Shown: positions 1-10,482, numbered from the stretch's first letter. The stretch: DNA of 64,000 nucleotides from Plotosus lineatus (GCA_024760905.1 CM045735.1:27383249-27447248); one strand, 5' to 3'. A program made the numbers and translations. Notes: generated by a model not told the origin, from the sequence alone.

Positions 1-1346
1 TCAGAAGGTACTCTAAACGAGCTATTAACCTAATCATCTGAATCAACCAATTAACTCTAAACACCTGCAAAAGATTCCTGAGGCTTTTAAAAACTCCCAG
101 CCTGGTTCATTACTCAAAACCGCAATCATGGGTAAGACTGCCGACCTGACTGCTGTCCGGAAGGCCATCATTGACACCCTCAAGCAAGAGGGTAAGACAC
201 AAAGAAATCTCTGAGCGAATAGGCTGTTCCCAGAGTGCTGTATCAAGGCACCTCAGTGGGACGTCTGTGGGAAGGAAAAAGTGTGGCAGAAAACGCTGTA
301 CAACCAGAAGAGGTGACCAGACCCTGAGGAAGATTGTGGAGAAGGGCTGATTCCAGACCTTGGGGGACCTCTGGAAGCAGTGGACTGCGTCTGGAGTAGA
401 AACATCCAGAGCCACCGTGCACAGGCGTGTGCAGGAAATGGGTTACAGGTGCCGCATTCCCCAGGTCAAGCCACTTTTGAACCAGAAACAGCAGCAGAAG
501 AAAGTACTTTTTTCGGATGAAAGCAAATTTTGCATGTCATTTGGAAATCAAGGTGCCAGAGTCTGGAGGAAGACTGGGGAGAAGGAAATGCCAAAATGCC
601 TGAAGTCCAGTGTCAAATACCCACAGTCAGTGATGGTCTGGGGTGCCATGTCAGCTGCTGGTGTTGGTCCACTGTGTTTTATCAAGAGCAGGGTCAATGC
701 AGCTAGCTATCAGGAGATTTTGGAAAATTTCATGCTTTCATCTGCTGAAAAGCTTTATGGAGATGAAGATTTTCATTTTTCAGCATGACCTGGCACCTGC
801 TCACAGTGCCGAAACCACTGGTTTACTGACCATGATATTACTGTGCCCAATTGGCTGCCAACTCTCCTGACCTGAACCCCAGAGAGAATCTGTGGGATAT
901 TGTAAAATGAAAGTTGAGAGACACCAGACCCAACACTGTGGATGAGCTTAAGGCCGCTATCGAAGCATCCTGGGCCTCCATAACACCTCAGCAGTGCCAC
1001 AGGCCGATTGTCTCCATGCCACGCCGCATTGAAGCAGTCATTTCTGCAAAAGGATTCCCGACTTAAGTATTCCGTGCATAACTGAACATACTTATTTGAA
1101 GGTTGACTTTTTTGTATTAAAAACACTATTTTTATTGGTTGGATGAAATATGTTACTTTTTGAGATAGGGATTTTTGTTTTTTCTTTACTTTTTTGCCAA
1201 AATTATCAATTTTAAAACAATAAAAGGCTTGAACTCCTTCAGTTGTGTGTAATGAATCTAAAATATATGAAAGTCTAATGTTCATCAGTTACATTACAGA
1301 AAATAATGAACTTTTTCACAATATGCTAAATTTTTGAGAAGGACCA

Positions 1347-1347
<1 letters not shown>
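1..1347 (+). mobile_element. Tc1-like DNA transposon, copy 1 (left end outside window)
   Basis: The segment aligns by eye with the full copy at 32165-33702. The window opens roughly 200 bp inside the left end. The right inverted repeat is present at about 1290-1347 and ends GAGAAGGACCAG before a TA microsatellite, which fits TA target duplication. It holds a transposase pseudogene (128-1066). Inactive. Confidence 0.9.
128..1066 (+). pseudogene. Tc1-like transposase, frameshifted
   Basis: This is a relic of a DD34E transposase that cut and pasted its own element at TA sites. It begins with an N-terminal helix-turn-helix start (MGKTADLT) at 128. The reading is broken by a small indel near 200, a TGA near 348, and an internal deletion near 494 compared with the copy at 32494-33427. 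Recognisable pieces include the first catalytic Asp context FSDESKF (about 515-535) and the SVMVWGAMS region. A further frameshift near 780 precedes the second catalytic region, and the third is degraded near 880. It cannot encode an active enzyme. The family assignment rests on the DDE landmarks and the paired copies in this window. Confidence 0.88.

Positions 1348-1348
<1 letters not shown>

Positions 1349-1395
<47 letters not shown>
1349..1395. repeat. (TA)n microsatellite
   Basis: An uninterrupted TA dinucleotide run directly abuts the right end of Tc1 copy 1. It may have grown from the TA target duplication. Confidence 0.95.
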
Positions 1396-1401
<6 letters not shown>

Positions 1402-4279
1402 ATGTGTGTGTGGCTCTCAGAGGATTAGATTTTAAAATGTGTTTTTTGGCTCTCTGAGTAAAAACGGTTCCCGACCCCTGTTTTACAATATGCTTATAAT
1501 GCACAATAAATTTAACATATTAACATATGTCTATCTTCTTCTTCTTTTCCTTTCGGCTGTTCCCTTCAGGGGTCGCCACAGCAAATGATCTGCCTCCATC
1601 TCTCCCTATCCTCTGCATCTTCTTCTCTTACTCCAACGACCTTCATGTCCGCCTTCACCACATCCATAAATCTTCCCTTTGGTCTTCCTCTGGGCCTTTT
1701 GCCTGGTAGTTCCAACCTCAGCATCCTACTACCAATATACTCACTATCCCTCCTCTGTACATGTCCAAACCATCTCAATCTAGCCTCTCTGACTTTGTCT
1801 CCAAAACATCTAACATGTGCTGTCCCTCTGATGTACTCATTTCTGATCCTATCCATCCTCGTTACTCCCAGAGAGAACCTCAACATTTTCATCTCTGCTA
1901 CCTCCAACTCTGACTCCTGTCTTTTCCCCAGGGCCACTGTTTCTAAACCAAACAACATTGCGAGCCTCATCACCGTCTTGTACACTTTTCCCTTCATTCT
2001 TGCTGATACTCTCCTATCACACATCACACCGGACACTTTTCTCCATCCAATCCAACCTGTCTGCACGCGCTTCTTCACCTCTTTTCCACACTCTCTATTG
2101 CTCTGGATTGTTGAGCCTAAGTACTTAAAATCCTCCACCTTCTTTATCTCTGGTCCCTGTAACCTCACCATTCCTCTTGGGTCCTTGTCGTTCACACACA
2201 TGGATTCTGTCTTACTGAGACTAACCTTCAATCCCCTCCTTTCCAGGGCATACCTCCACCTCTCGAGATTTTCCTCCACTTGTTCTCTGCTCTCACTACA
2301 GATCACGATGTCATCTGCAAACATCATAGTCCATGGAGATTCTTGTCTAACCTCGTCTGTCAGCCTGTCCATCACCATAGCAAACAAGAAGGGGCTGAGA
2401 GCTGACCCTTGATGCAGTCCCACCTCCACCTTGAACTCTTCTGTCACACCGACAGCACACCTCACCACTGTCTTACATCTCTCATACATGTCCTGCACCA
2501 CTCTAACATACTTCTCTGTCACTGCAGACTTCCTCATACAATACCACAGTTCTTCTCTCGGCACCCAATCATATGCTTTCTCCAGATCCACAAAGGCACA
2601 ATGCAGCTCCTTCTGACCTTCTCTGTACTTCTCACATCCTCAAAGCAAACACTGCATCTGTGGTGCTCTTTCTTGGCATGAAACCAAACTGTTGTTCACA
2701 AATGCTGACCTCTGCCCTTAGTCTAGCTTCCACTATTCTTTCCCATAGCTTTATTGTATGGCTCATTAACTTTTTCCCTCTGTAGTTGCCACAACTCTGC
2801 ACATCTCCCTTGTTCTTAAAAATGGGCACAAGCACACTTCTCCTCCATTCCTCTGGCATCTGCCCATTTTCTAAGACCTTGTTGAATATTCTTGTCAGAA
2901 AATCTACTGCTACCTCCCCTAGACACTTCCATACCTCAACTGGTATGTCATCAGGGCCAACTGCCTTTCCATTCTTGATCCTCTTCAATGCCCTCCTCAC
3001 TTCTCCCTAACTAATCTTTGCTACTTCCTGCTCCTCAAGGGTCACCCCTTCTACTCTTCGTTCTCTCTCATTTTCCTCATTCATCAGCTCTTCAAAGTAC
3101 TCTTTCCATCTTCCCAGCACACTTCTGTTGTCAGTCAATACATTTCCCTCTCTGTTCGTTATCACTCTAACTTGCTGCACGTCTTTCCCATCTCTTATTT
3201 CTCTGCTGTGCTAACCTGTATAAATCATTTTCTCCCTCCTTACTGTCCAACCTATCATACAAGTCATCATACGCCCTCTGTTTGGCCTTTGACACCGCTA
3301 CCTTCGCCTTACGCTGTGTCTCCCTGGACTCCTGTTTACTCTCTTCGGTCCTCTCAATGTCCCCCTTATTTGTACACACTCCTGCACTTCCTCAGTCCAC
3401 CACCAAGTCTCCTTATCTACTTTCCTTCCAGAGGACACACCAAGTACTCTCCTACCGGTCTCCCTGATCACATTGGCTGTGGTTGTCCAGTCATCTGGAC
3501 GCACTTCCTGACTACCCAAAGCCTGTTTCAACTCCTGCTTGAAGACAACACGACACTCTTCCTTTTTCAGCTTCCACCACTTTGTCTTCTGCTCTGCCTT
3601 TGCCTTTTTCACCTTTCTCACCATCAGTGTCATCCTGTACACCAGCATCCTATGCTGTTTGGCAACACTCTCACCCACTACTACTTTGCAGTCACTGACT
3701 TCCTTCAAGTTACATCACCTACACAAGATGTAGTCTACCTGTGTGCTCCTACCTCCACTTTCATAGGTCACCCTATGCTCCTGTTTCTTCTTGAAGAAAG
3801 TATTCACCACAGCCATTTCCATCCTTTTTGCAAAATCGATCAACAGCTGTCCTTCTGTGTTCCTGTCCTGAATACCAAACCTGCCCATCACTTCCTCGTC
3901 CCTTCTGTTGCCTGCACCAACATGCCCATTGAAGTCTGCTCCAATGACCACTCTTTCACCTCTGTGGGTACTCTGCATCACTTCATTTAACTCACTGCAG
4001 AATCTCTCCTTCTCTTCTAGCTTACATCCTGCCTGTGGGGCATAAGCACTAACAACATTGACCATCACGCCTTCAATTTCTAACTTGAGACTCATCACTC
4101 TGTCTGACACTCTTTTCACTTTTAGAACATTCCTGACAAACCCCTCCTTCAAGATGACTCCTACTCCATTTCTCTTCCCATCCACACCATTATAAAAGAG
4201 CTTGAACCCTGCTCCTAAGCTTCTAGCCTTGCTACCTTTCCACCTGGTCTCCTGAACACACAGTATGTCCACCTTCCTG

Positions 4280-4712
4280 TCCACCTTTGACTTCTCCAGC
4301 GCCTTCAACACTATCAGGCCAGCGCTTCTGCGGGGAAAGCTGGAGGACGTGGGAATGGACGGGCATCTTGCTGCCTGGATCACTGACCACCTTACTAACC
4401 GTCCACAGTACGTGCGGCTACGCGGCTGTAAGTCAAAGGTGGCAGTCTGCAGCACGGGGGCACCGCAGGGCACCGTCCTCTCACCCTTCCTTTTCAGCAT
4501 TTATACCTCGGACTTTAGCTATAGCACAGACAGCTGCCACCTCCAGAAGTTTTCGGACGACTCCGCCATCGTGGGCCGTGTGTCAGAGGGGAACGAGCTG
4601 GAGTACCGGTCGGTCATCGTTGACTTCGTGGACTGGTGTGAGCGCAACCACTTGTGCTTGAACACCAGGAAGACGAAGGAGATGGTGGTCGACTTCAGAA
4701 GAGGCACACTAA

Positions 4713-4751
<39 letters not shown>

Positions 4752-5616
4752 ACTAGTGAACGTCCAGGGACAGGACATTGAGATAGTGAACAGTTTCAAA
4801 TACCTGGGCGTTCACCTGAACAATAAACTGGACTGGTCCCACAACATCAACGCCCTGTACAAGAAGGGCCAGAGTCGCCTCCACCTTCTGAGGAGACTCA
4901 GGTCCTTTGGAGTATGCAGACCTCTGCTCAGGACATTTTATGACTCTGTGGTAGCCTCTGCAATCCTCTACCCTGCCATCTGCTGGGCCCCGGGCAGCAC
5001 AGAGCGGGACAGAAAAAGACTGAACAAGCTGGTCAGGAGGGCCAGCTCTGTCCTCGGCTGCCCACTGGACTCTGTGGAGGAGGTGAGTGAGAGGAGGATG
5101 GTAGCAAAGCTCACATCCATCATGAACAACAGCTCTCACCCACTTCACCAGACTGTAGAGAAGCTGAGTAGCTCCTTCAGTGGACGACTGAGACATCCTC
5201 AGTGCAGGAAGGAGCGCTACCGCAGGTCGTTCATTCCCACCGCTGTCAGACTGTACAACGCCACTTTGTAACTGTCTGTGACAATACCGGTTATGTGCAA
5301 TAAAAACCCCGTGCACTTTAATCAACCACATCTACCCCACTGACTGTCAACCATATCAACCCACCTACTCTGCACTCAGATGCATTACCACTTTAATATA
5401 GGCCAGTCTATAAAGTCGTTCCCTTCTTTTCTTTTATTGTTTATTAATTTATACTATTTATGTATCTATTTATTTATTTACTTATATAATATATATGTAT
5501 GTGTGTATGTTTGTATATGTATCTATTTTTGCACCCCCTACTGATGGTACCTCAAGAGCCTGTAACAGTGAATTTCTCCACTGTGAGATTAATAAAGCTG
5601 TATCTGTATCTTATCT
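4280..5616 (+). mobile_element. Rex1 LINE copy A, 5' truncated, inserted in RTE copy A
   Basis: This plus-strand fragment begins within the reverse transcriptase palm at the FDFSSAFNTIRPALL motif. It ends with the AATAAAGCTG-TATCT-type repeated tail typical of Rex1/Babar elements. It splits the RTE endonuclease: the uninterrupted RTE copy reads through this point at about 31590-31615. A closely similar second copy lies at 43675-45101. Confidence 0.88.
4285..5271 (+). pseudogene. Rex1 reverse transcriptase C-terminal half with internal (CA)n
   Basis: It covers the RT palm to the C-terminus: FDFSSAFNTI, TGAPQGTVLSPFLF, catalytic LQKFSDDSAIVG (the Y-x-DD box equivalent), then WCERNHLCLNT. A (CA)n run at 4716-4748 would encode Thr-His repeats and shifts frame. 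Reading then resumes with IEIVNSFKYLGVHLNNKLDW and ends at TAA about 5271. The N-terminal endonuclease is missing through 5' truncation, as usual for LINEs. Non-functional. Confidence 0.85.
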
Positions 5617-6253
5617 TCCATCATGTCAGCCAGCTCTCTGCCTTTTCCTTGCATAGTTCCAACATTCAAAATCCCTACTCTCAGTCCTAGGCTCACGCAT
5701 TTCCTCTTCTCTCTCTGCCTACGGACACGCCTCCCGCCTCTCCTTCTTCGACCAACAGTAGTCCAATTTCCATCAGCACCCTGTTGGTTGACAGCACTGA
5801 TGGCGGCCGTTGTTAACCCGGGCCTCGACCGATCCGGTATGAATTTTGTTTTGACCATTTGCATTTATAATGTGGCAGAAGTTTTACGCCGGAAGCCCTT
5901 CCTGTCGCAACCATCTGCATTTATCCGAGCTTGGGACCGGCATAAGGGGGAGAGACACTGGTTAGTGCCCCCCCCGCCTCATGGCTGCATTATATTAACA
6001 TCTGTCTATATGCTCCTTTTATTTGCAACTCAATAAATCCTTCCAGACTAACAACCATGCACACAAGTCCAAACCACAGTGATTAAAACTGAAGTGGCTC
6101 TTTTGATGACTGCATCTGGCTCTCAGATAAATCAGATGGCCTTTCTTAACAGAATAACTTATAATAATTTCACTCTCATTTCAATAAAAATACAGAAAAA
6201 GCCATCAAATAGAACAAAAACAGATAAATAATTTTCACACATTTTAATCTATA

Positions 6254-7824
6254 CAGTAGGCCCTTGACTATTCACGGTTTTGCACTTGTGGTTTGAGTAT
6301 TCACAGACTGCCGAGCAGCTTGCACATGATTCAAATTCAGCCAATGGCTGTCCTCCTTCCTGCTGACTGGTTGAGGTGATGTAATGCCCCTTTTTCCTCA
6401 TTCGCGCACAAGTTGGCAATGAGCCTTTTATAGTGTGTTTTAATTACCAGTTAAGTTCTATGATGTCATTCAAACGCCTGCTTAAGCACCAGAAAAAGGT
6501 AATGAGGTTGGATGTCTCTTCTGAAGAAATAAGACTTTCTCCAGAAGAAACAACAGTTTCCTCTGAAGTCACGTCATTGCTGAAGACAAATAACTGAACT
6601 GTGGTAAAACACTCCACTATTAAAGTCTTTAATTCTTATTCCAGTACATGACCTAAGGTAATGTTTGTGTGTTATATTTTATTTACTGTGGTGTAGCATG
6701 TTTCTCATTTTGTTTTGTTTATCCAATTTATTACATTTTTTGTTCTTTTGTGTCCTTTTTGTCTTGGTCTGTGTTTTGAGGGACTTTGATGTTGGCACTG
6801 TGCCTCTCACTAACTGTTTACTTCTTGAGGGGCGTATCTGAGCTGCTCGGAGCACACACACCTGAATTCACTATTCTTGTTTCCTCCCAATAAACAAAAG
6901 CACGCTCAGCTCTGCGCCAGAGGATTAACTCACATCAACATCACCGCTTCTTTGGTTTGTAACGCCTCTTCCTCCCTTCCTTTCGGCTTTTTCCCTTTCT
7001 CGGGAGTCGCCACAGTGAATCATCTGATTTGCACATTTGATTTGGCATATGGTTTTACGTCGGATGCCCTTCCTGTCACAACCCTTTAACAAGGGACAGA
7101 AACACGCTGACGGCTTTGCCACCTACTCTTTACGAAAGTCAGCAATGGTTCTTTTATATGCCTCACACCATAGACAGTGAGAGACATTGCCCGCCTTTCA
7201 TAACCCAGTTAGCTGCACGGGGGGGGCAGTGACAACCTTGTGGGGACTCGAACCCCCAACCTTAGGATCAGCGATCCTGCGCCCTATCCACTAGACCACC
7301 ACTGCCCCTTTGTAACGCCTCTTACTCTATCACTCTAAAATTCTGTTTTGTACTTCGGTTTCGGCTGGGGGGGCGTGGCTGAGTTGCTTGGACTTAATGC
7401 AGTTAATACCTCAATTCAGTCGTGTCATGCCTAATGCAATACAGTACGTTCCTCTAGTGGGCATTTTTGAAAACTACAGTGCTGTATGTTTAGAAAGAGA
7501 ATGCACTGAAAGGTGTTTTATGCGTATGCTTATAATGTTTATATTTTAGCATCAATAAATATAACAGTAATTATTTAAGTTTTTCTTAATCATTACTACA
7601 TTTTACTACATTAATACTGAATTAATGAGTAAGACTGTCTATAGGATGTGTTTAAGAAGCATATTTTAGCACATGTAATAGATACATAGTATTTTAACTT
7701 ACAGCTGCTCATTTGCACATGTGACGTCATACATGGGATTTACTTCCAGGTACAGAACTCTCGGATTATCTCGATTCACGGGAGGGCCCAGAACCGAACC
7801 CCCACGAATGTCAAGGGCCTACTG
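6254..7824. mobile_element. Tigger/pogo-like TA-flanked non-autonomous element, copy 1
   Basis: Inverted termini read CAGTAGGCCCTTGAC at the left and GTCAAGGGCCTACTG at the right, flanked by TA (6252-6253 and 7825-7826). No transposase ORF is visible. The interior matches the elements at 36098-37271, 57753-59527 and 62559-63262. A SINE sits inside at 6971-7308. The Tigger/pogo label is inferred from TA duplication and CAGT...ACTG termini. Confidence 0.8.
6971..7308 (-). mobile_element. tRNA-derived SINE (RTE-type tail), full length
   Basis: Minus-strand SINE of about 338 bp flanked by a perfect 15-bp duplication (6956-6970 and 7309-7323). The tRNA-like head lies at 7308-7240, with B-box GGTTCGAGTCC-like sequence. 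The tail at 6971-7040 matches the RTE LINE 3' end. It is nested in the Tigger-like element. Confidence 0.9.
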
Positions 7825-7826
7825 TA

Positions 7827-8490
7827 CATCTATTTTCCACTCCACTTGCCGCTGTGGTGCGCAGCGGAGAGCCAATCCTTTCTGTACTGCAGGTGCGGGA
7901 GGGTCCGATACCTTAAACTGTAATTTTATTGGATTACATGCAACAGCCTGCACGAGTTGTTTTTGGGTAAAGAGGTAAATTTCCCTCGTTTTTGATCAGC
8001 TCATTTGTGCAGAGCGAACCTTTTCAACCAAAATGGTGGTGAAATGCGGAGGTAAAAGATGAGGAGTAGGCTACAATCACTGAATGAAAATTTGGAAAGA
8101 CTTGCATGAAGCCAAGCAGAGCTGGCAACCCGCTGATTGTCAAAACTTGGAACGCACTTCCTGTCACATACTAAACACTGCAGCGTGCGAGTCTATGCAT
8201 GCGCATATGCCCTGCAATATACAATAGCTTAGTCTATTTGATGGCCAGGTAAAATAAATCAAAAAAGCCCTAGTGCTTCATTTCAAGGCGTTAGCTTGAG
8301 ATGTGGTGAAGATTTCTGTTCTTCTCCCTTCAGGTTGGTGTGTGGTGCGTTTCAGAGCATCATCCGGGCTTTATTCCGACTCTCCAATCCCTCTGCTCGA
8401 GTCTGTGCTAGATGAAAGTATGCACTTGAGCACGTGTTTAAGACGTGCTGATCTATGAACCCCATTTTGTATTTGATCATTTATTATCAG
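7827..8490. other. unique-looking intronic stretch
   Basis: This stretch lies upstream of the recognised agpat2 exons. I see no exon, RNA gene or recognisable repeat in it. Confidence 0.4.
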
Positions 8491-8723
8491 GCGGCGCGTG
8501 CTGCGTGCTCTCTACTCCGTCCGTGCTCACGTGATCATCGGCATGAGGAGGATGATCAGACTCGATCGAAGTCTCAAGCAAACCACAATCAGCAGTGGAT
8601 CAGTGAATCAGAAGAAAGTGAAATATTCATGGTGTGCCATAGATGGACTTCGATCGGGTCTGCATGATCATTCTCCTCATGCCGATGATCATGTGTGCAC
8701 GGATGGAGTAGAGAGCGCGCCGC
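8491..8723. repeat. imperfect foldback, arms of about 70 bp
   Basis: The arm at 8507-8573 is the near reverse complement of 8646-8716, with a few mismatches and a short bulge. An outer GCGGCGCG (8491-8498) pairs with CGCGCCGC near 8716-8723. The loop is about 72 nt. It could form a long hairpin RNA or a cruciform. No coding or family match was seen. Confidence 0.85.
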
Positions 8724-8922
8724 ACCCACAGCCAAAGTGAGGGGCAAAGCACCTGGCAAGCGCTCTGTCTGATGCTGCTTCTGATAGTGTGTGGTATGTA
8801 GAGTAGCTCTCTTCACTGCTTTTAACCATACGGAAGAGAAGGGAAGACTTGTGGATAAGTTAAGGAACACTTGCGGTATAAAAGGAAAGATCACGGAACC
8901 AATGGGAACACTCTCGGAAAAT

Positions 8923-8966
8923 TTTTCCGTGAACGTGCTTTTGCTCAAAAGCACGTTCGCGGAAAA
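8923..8966. repeat. near-perfect palindrome with 2-nt loop
   Basis: GAACGTGCTTTTG at 8931-8943 pairs perfectly with 8946-8958. The stem extends with one G-T pair to 8923 and 8966. The spacer is only two bases, a structure prone to cruciform extrusion. Confidence 0.9.
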
Positions 8967-9099
8967 TTTTGGCCTGAGGGAAGAGGAGGAATACCTTCGG
9001 AATCATACGGAAGTACATGGAAGATGACGGACTGACTGAGGCACGTTGGAGGATGACTCCGGTTTTGCTTCCGCAAGTCTGCCCAGCTCCAGTGAAATG

Positions 9100-9405
9100 G
9101 GGGTATAATGTTTAGAATGTTTGTGTGAGAGATTTTATGGACTGTGCTGTAACATGTTTATGCAAGTTTATCATTTTGGGTATCCAATTTATTAAACTTA
9201 ATGTTCTTTTATTCTTTTTGTTATGGTCTGTGTTTTGGGGGGACTTTGATTTTCTTCGGCTGAGGTGCGTGGCTGAGCTGCTCGGAATGATTGCAGCAGT
9301 GCACACCTGAATTCACTCCTGTCATCTACTCCCTATAAAGACAAGGCGCATGTTCACCTCTGCATCAGAGGATTAACTCACATCATGTCTCTGCTTCTCT
9401 GTGTT
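9100..9405 (+). mobile_element. Tigger-like element, internal fragment
   Basis: It matches the interior of copy 1 (about 6660-6950): the TATCCAATTTATTA stretch, GGTCTGTGTTTTG, the GCGTGGCTGAGCTGCTCGG block and AGAGGATTAACTCACATCA. Neither terminal repeat is present. Confidence 0.75.
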
Positions 9406-9430
9406 CTCTCCGGCTCATGGTTTCCCAGTG

Positions 9431-9537
9431 TTTATCACTACAGATCTGTTTCGAGGGGTGGTGAAACCATCCTCTCTCTTCAGGTGATTATAGAAGAATG
9501 GTTTCACCACCCCTCGAAACAGATCTGTAGTGATAAA
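9431..9537. repeat. perfect 40-bp inverted repeat (hairpin)
   Basis: Positions 9431-9470 and 9498-9537 are exact reverse complements over 40 bp, with a 27-nt loop (9471-9497). No second copy was noticed in this window. A perfect stem this long suggests a recent origin or a hairpin RNA precursor. It lies in an intron of the acyltransferase gene. No known microRNA is recognised. Confidence 0.92.
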
Positions 9538-9647
9538 TGGAGTTTCAATAGAAAGTCTTTGTCCTGTCCTTTTATTTTTGTTTATTTGCTCTACCAAAAA
9601 GTATTGAGCACTCTCCTACGGAAGGATCTACTCAGAAAATCCTCTAT

Positions 9648-9706
9648 ATATATACATACATACACACACACACACACATGCATATGTGTGTGTGTGTATG
9701 TATGTA
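9648..9706. repeat. self-complementary AC/GT microsatellite
   Basis: A (TACA)n(CA)n arm is followed through ATGCATAT by its reverse complement (GT)n(GTAT)n, forming a simple-repeat palindrome next to the inverted SINE pair. Confidence 0.85.
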
Positions 9707-9774
9707 GTAATTATTAAGTAAAAACTTATATATAACTATATATGGTGTGTGTGTGTGTGTGTGTGTGTGTGTCA

Positions 9775-10012
9775 TCATCATCATCATTTTCTGTAACCGC
9801 TTCATCCTAATTAGGGTCGCGGAAACATGCTGACAGCTCTGCAGCCTACTCTTGTCGAAAGTCAGCAATGTTTTTTTACATGCCTCACACCATAGACAGT
9901 GAGAGACATGGCCGGCCTTTGATAACCCAGTTAGCTGCACTGGGGGGGGACTCGAACCCCCATCCTTTGGATCAGCAATCCGGCTCCTTATACCACTAGA
10001 CCACCACTACCC
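9775..10012 (-). mobile_element. tRNA-derived SINE with V-SINE-type (ATC)n tail
   Basis: The tRNA-like head lies at about 10012-9940 (minus), and the body is shared with the SINE at 59622-59974. The tail is GCGACCCTAATTAGGATGAA... ending in (GAT)n rather than the RTE-like tail. This marks a tail-exchanged subtype. Confidence 0.8.
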
Positions 10013-10021
10013 CGTGTGTGA

Positions 10022-10027
<6 letters not shown>

Positions 10028-10061
<34 letters not shown>

Positions 10062-10062
10062 C
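10028..10062. repeat. (GT)n(TA)n microsatellite
   Basis: A compound GT then TA run follows the SINE head. Confidence 0.9.
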
Positions 10063-10155
10063 GTAATAAAGTTTATCCTTTTGGTATCGTTTGTTAAACA
10101 TGCTACAGAACATAAAATCTCACGCACAAACTATCGAAGAATTAACTTAGGTACT
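10063..10155 (-). mobile_element. Tigger-like internal fragment
   Basis: It matches in reverse the segment at about 58090-58190 and directly the segment at about 59085-59180 of the foldback Tigger-like element (ATAAAGTTTATCCTTTTGGT core). Confidence 0.75.
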
Positions 10156-10159
10156 ATAC

Positions 10160-10382
10160 TGGAATAATAAGGGGGCAGTGGTGGTTAGGTAGCCAGTGCG
10201 GCTAACTGGGTTATCAAAGGCGGGCCATGTCTCTCACTGTCTATGGTGTGAGGCATGTAAAAGAACCATTGCTGACTTTCGTAAAGAGTAGGCTGCAAAG
10301 CCGTCAGCGTGTTTCCGCCCTGCGATGGTCCCGCGACCCTAATTAGGATGAAGCGGTTACAGAAAATGATGATGATGATGAC
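10160..10382 (+). mobile_element. tRNA-derived SINE with V-SINE-type tail, plus strand, head damaged
   Basis: The head begins GGGGGCAGTGGTGG but most of the region from A box to B box is lost. The body (GGCTAACTGGGTTATCAAAG) and the tail ending (ATG)n are intact. It is the inverted partner of the SINE at 9775-10012. Confidence 0.8.
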
Positions 10383-10425
10383 ACACACACACACCATATA
10401 TAGTTATATATAAGTTTTTGAAAAA

Positions 10426-10433
<8 letters not shown>

Positions 10434-10482
<49 letters not shown>
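10434..10482. repeat. (TA)n microsatellite
   Basis: A long TA run follows an A run. Confidence 0.95.

Larger units (their letters stand above)
1566..5864 (-). pseudogene. RTE-like endonuclease/reverse transcriptase, broken and interrupted
   Basis: This is the single long ORF of a LINE. The start region lies at 5864-5617. The endonuclease continues at 4270-3715 after the Rex1 insertion, with motifs VQETRWKGS, SAYAPQAG and IGADFNGHVG. The reverse transcriptase lies at 3000-1566, with RIKNGKAVGPDDIP, LEKAYDWVPREELW, GLHQGSALSPFLFA and the intact catalytic MMFADDIVI. The C-terminus has an RWFGHVQRRD segment and ends ICCGDP. There are frameshifts near 3710, 3300-3380, 3000 and 2600. The enzyme would nick DNA and prime reverse transcription of its own RNA. 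The catalytic FADD box is intact, but the ORF is not. Confidence 0.85.
1535..5993 (-). mobile_element. RTE-like non-LTR retrotransposon copy A, near full length, with nested Rex1
   Basis: This minus-strand LINE has its 3' end at 1535, with a GAAGAAGAAG-type tail, and its 5' end at about 5993. It is flanked by a 16-bp target duplication with one mismatch (1519-1534 and 5994-6009). Without the Rex1 insertion at about 4280-5616 it is near 3.1 kb, the usual size for RTE elements. The order is a short 5' leader, an AP-type endonuclease, a reverse transcriptase, and a short 3' end reading ...CTGTGGCGACCCCTGAAGGG... on the minus strand. At least four other copies or fragments occur in this window. 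The clade name is my inference from size, organisation and short tail. Confidence 0.8.
9719..10422. repeat. large inverted repeat made of two SINEs and their flanks
   Basis: The left arm is about 9719-9940 and the right arm about 10190-10422. The arms include not only the SINE sequence but the same AT-rich flank (ACTTATATATAACTATATAT) and the GT run. That makes independent insertion unlikely and an inverted duplication likely. The spacer holds a Tigger fragment and GT/TA repeats. Confidence 0.8.

Noticed and set aside
1585..2412. Plus-strand ORF of 275 codons rich in Ser/Leu
   Set aside because: It is the complement of the RTE reverse transcriptase. The minus strand carries the conserved RT motifs, and the same antisense ORF recurs at every RTE copy.
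3172..3990. Plus-strand 272-codon ORF
   Set aside because: Antisense of the RTE endonuclease/linker region. No domain in the plus frame.
4519..4749. Protein-like ORF starting with Cys-Val repeats
   Set aside because: Translation of the GT strand of the (CA)n run inside Rex1.
7240..7308. tRNA-like sequence with good A and B boxes
   Set aside because: It is the head of a SINE with a 15-bp target duplication and a repeat body, not an isolated tRNA gene. The same applies to the other tRNA-like heads at 50440-50511, 54551 and 59622.
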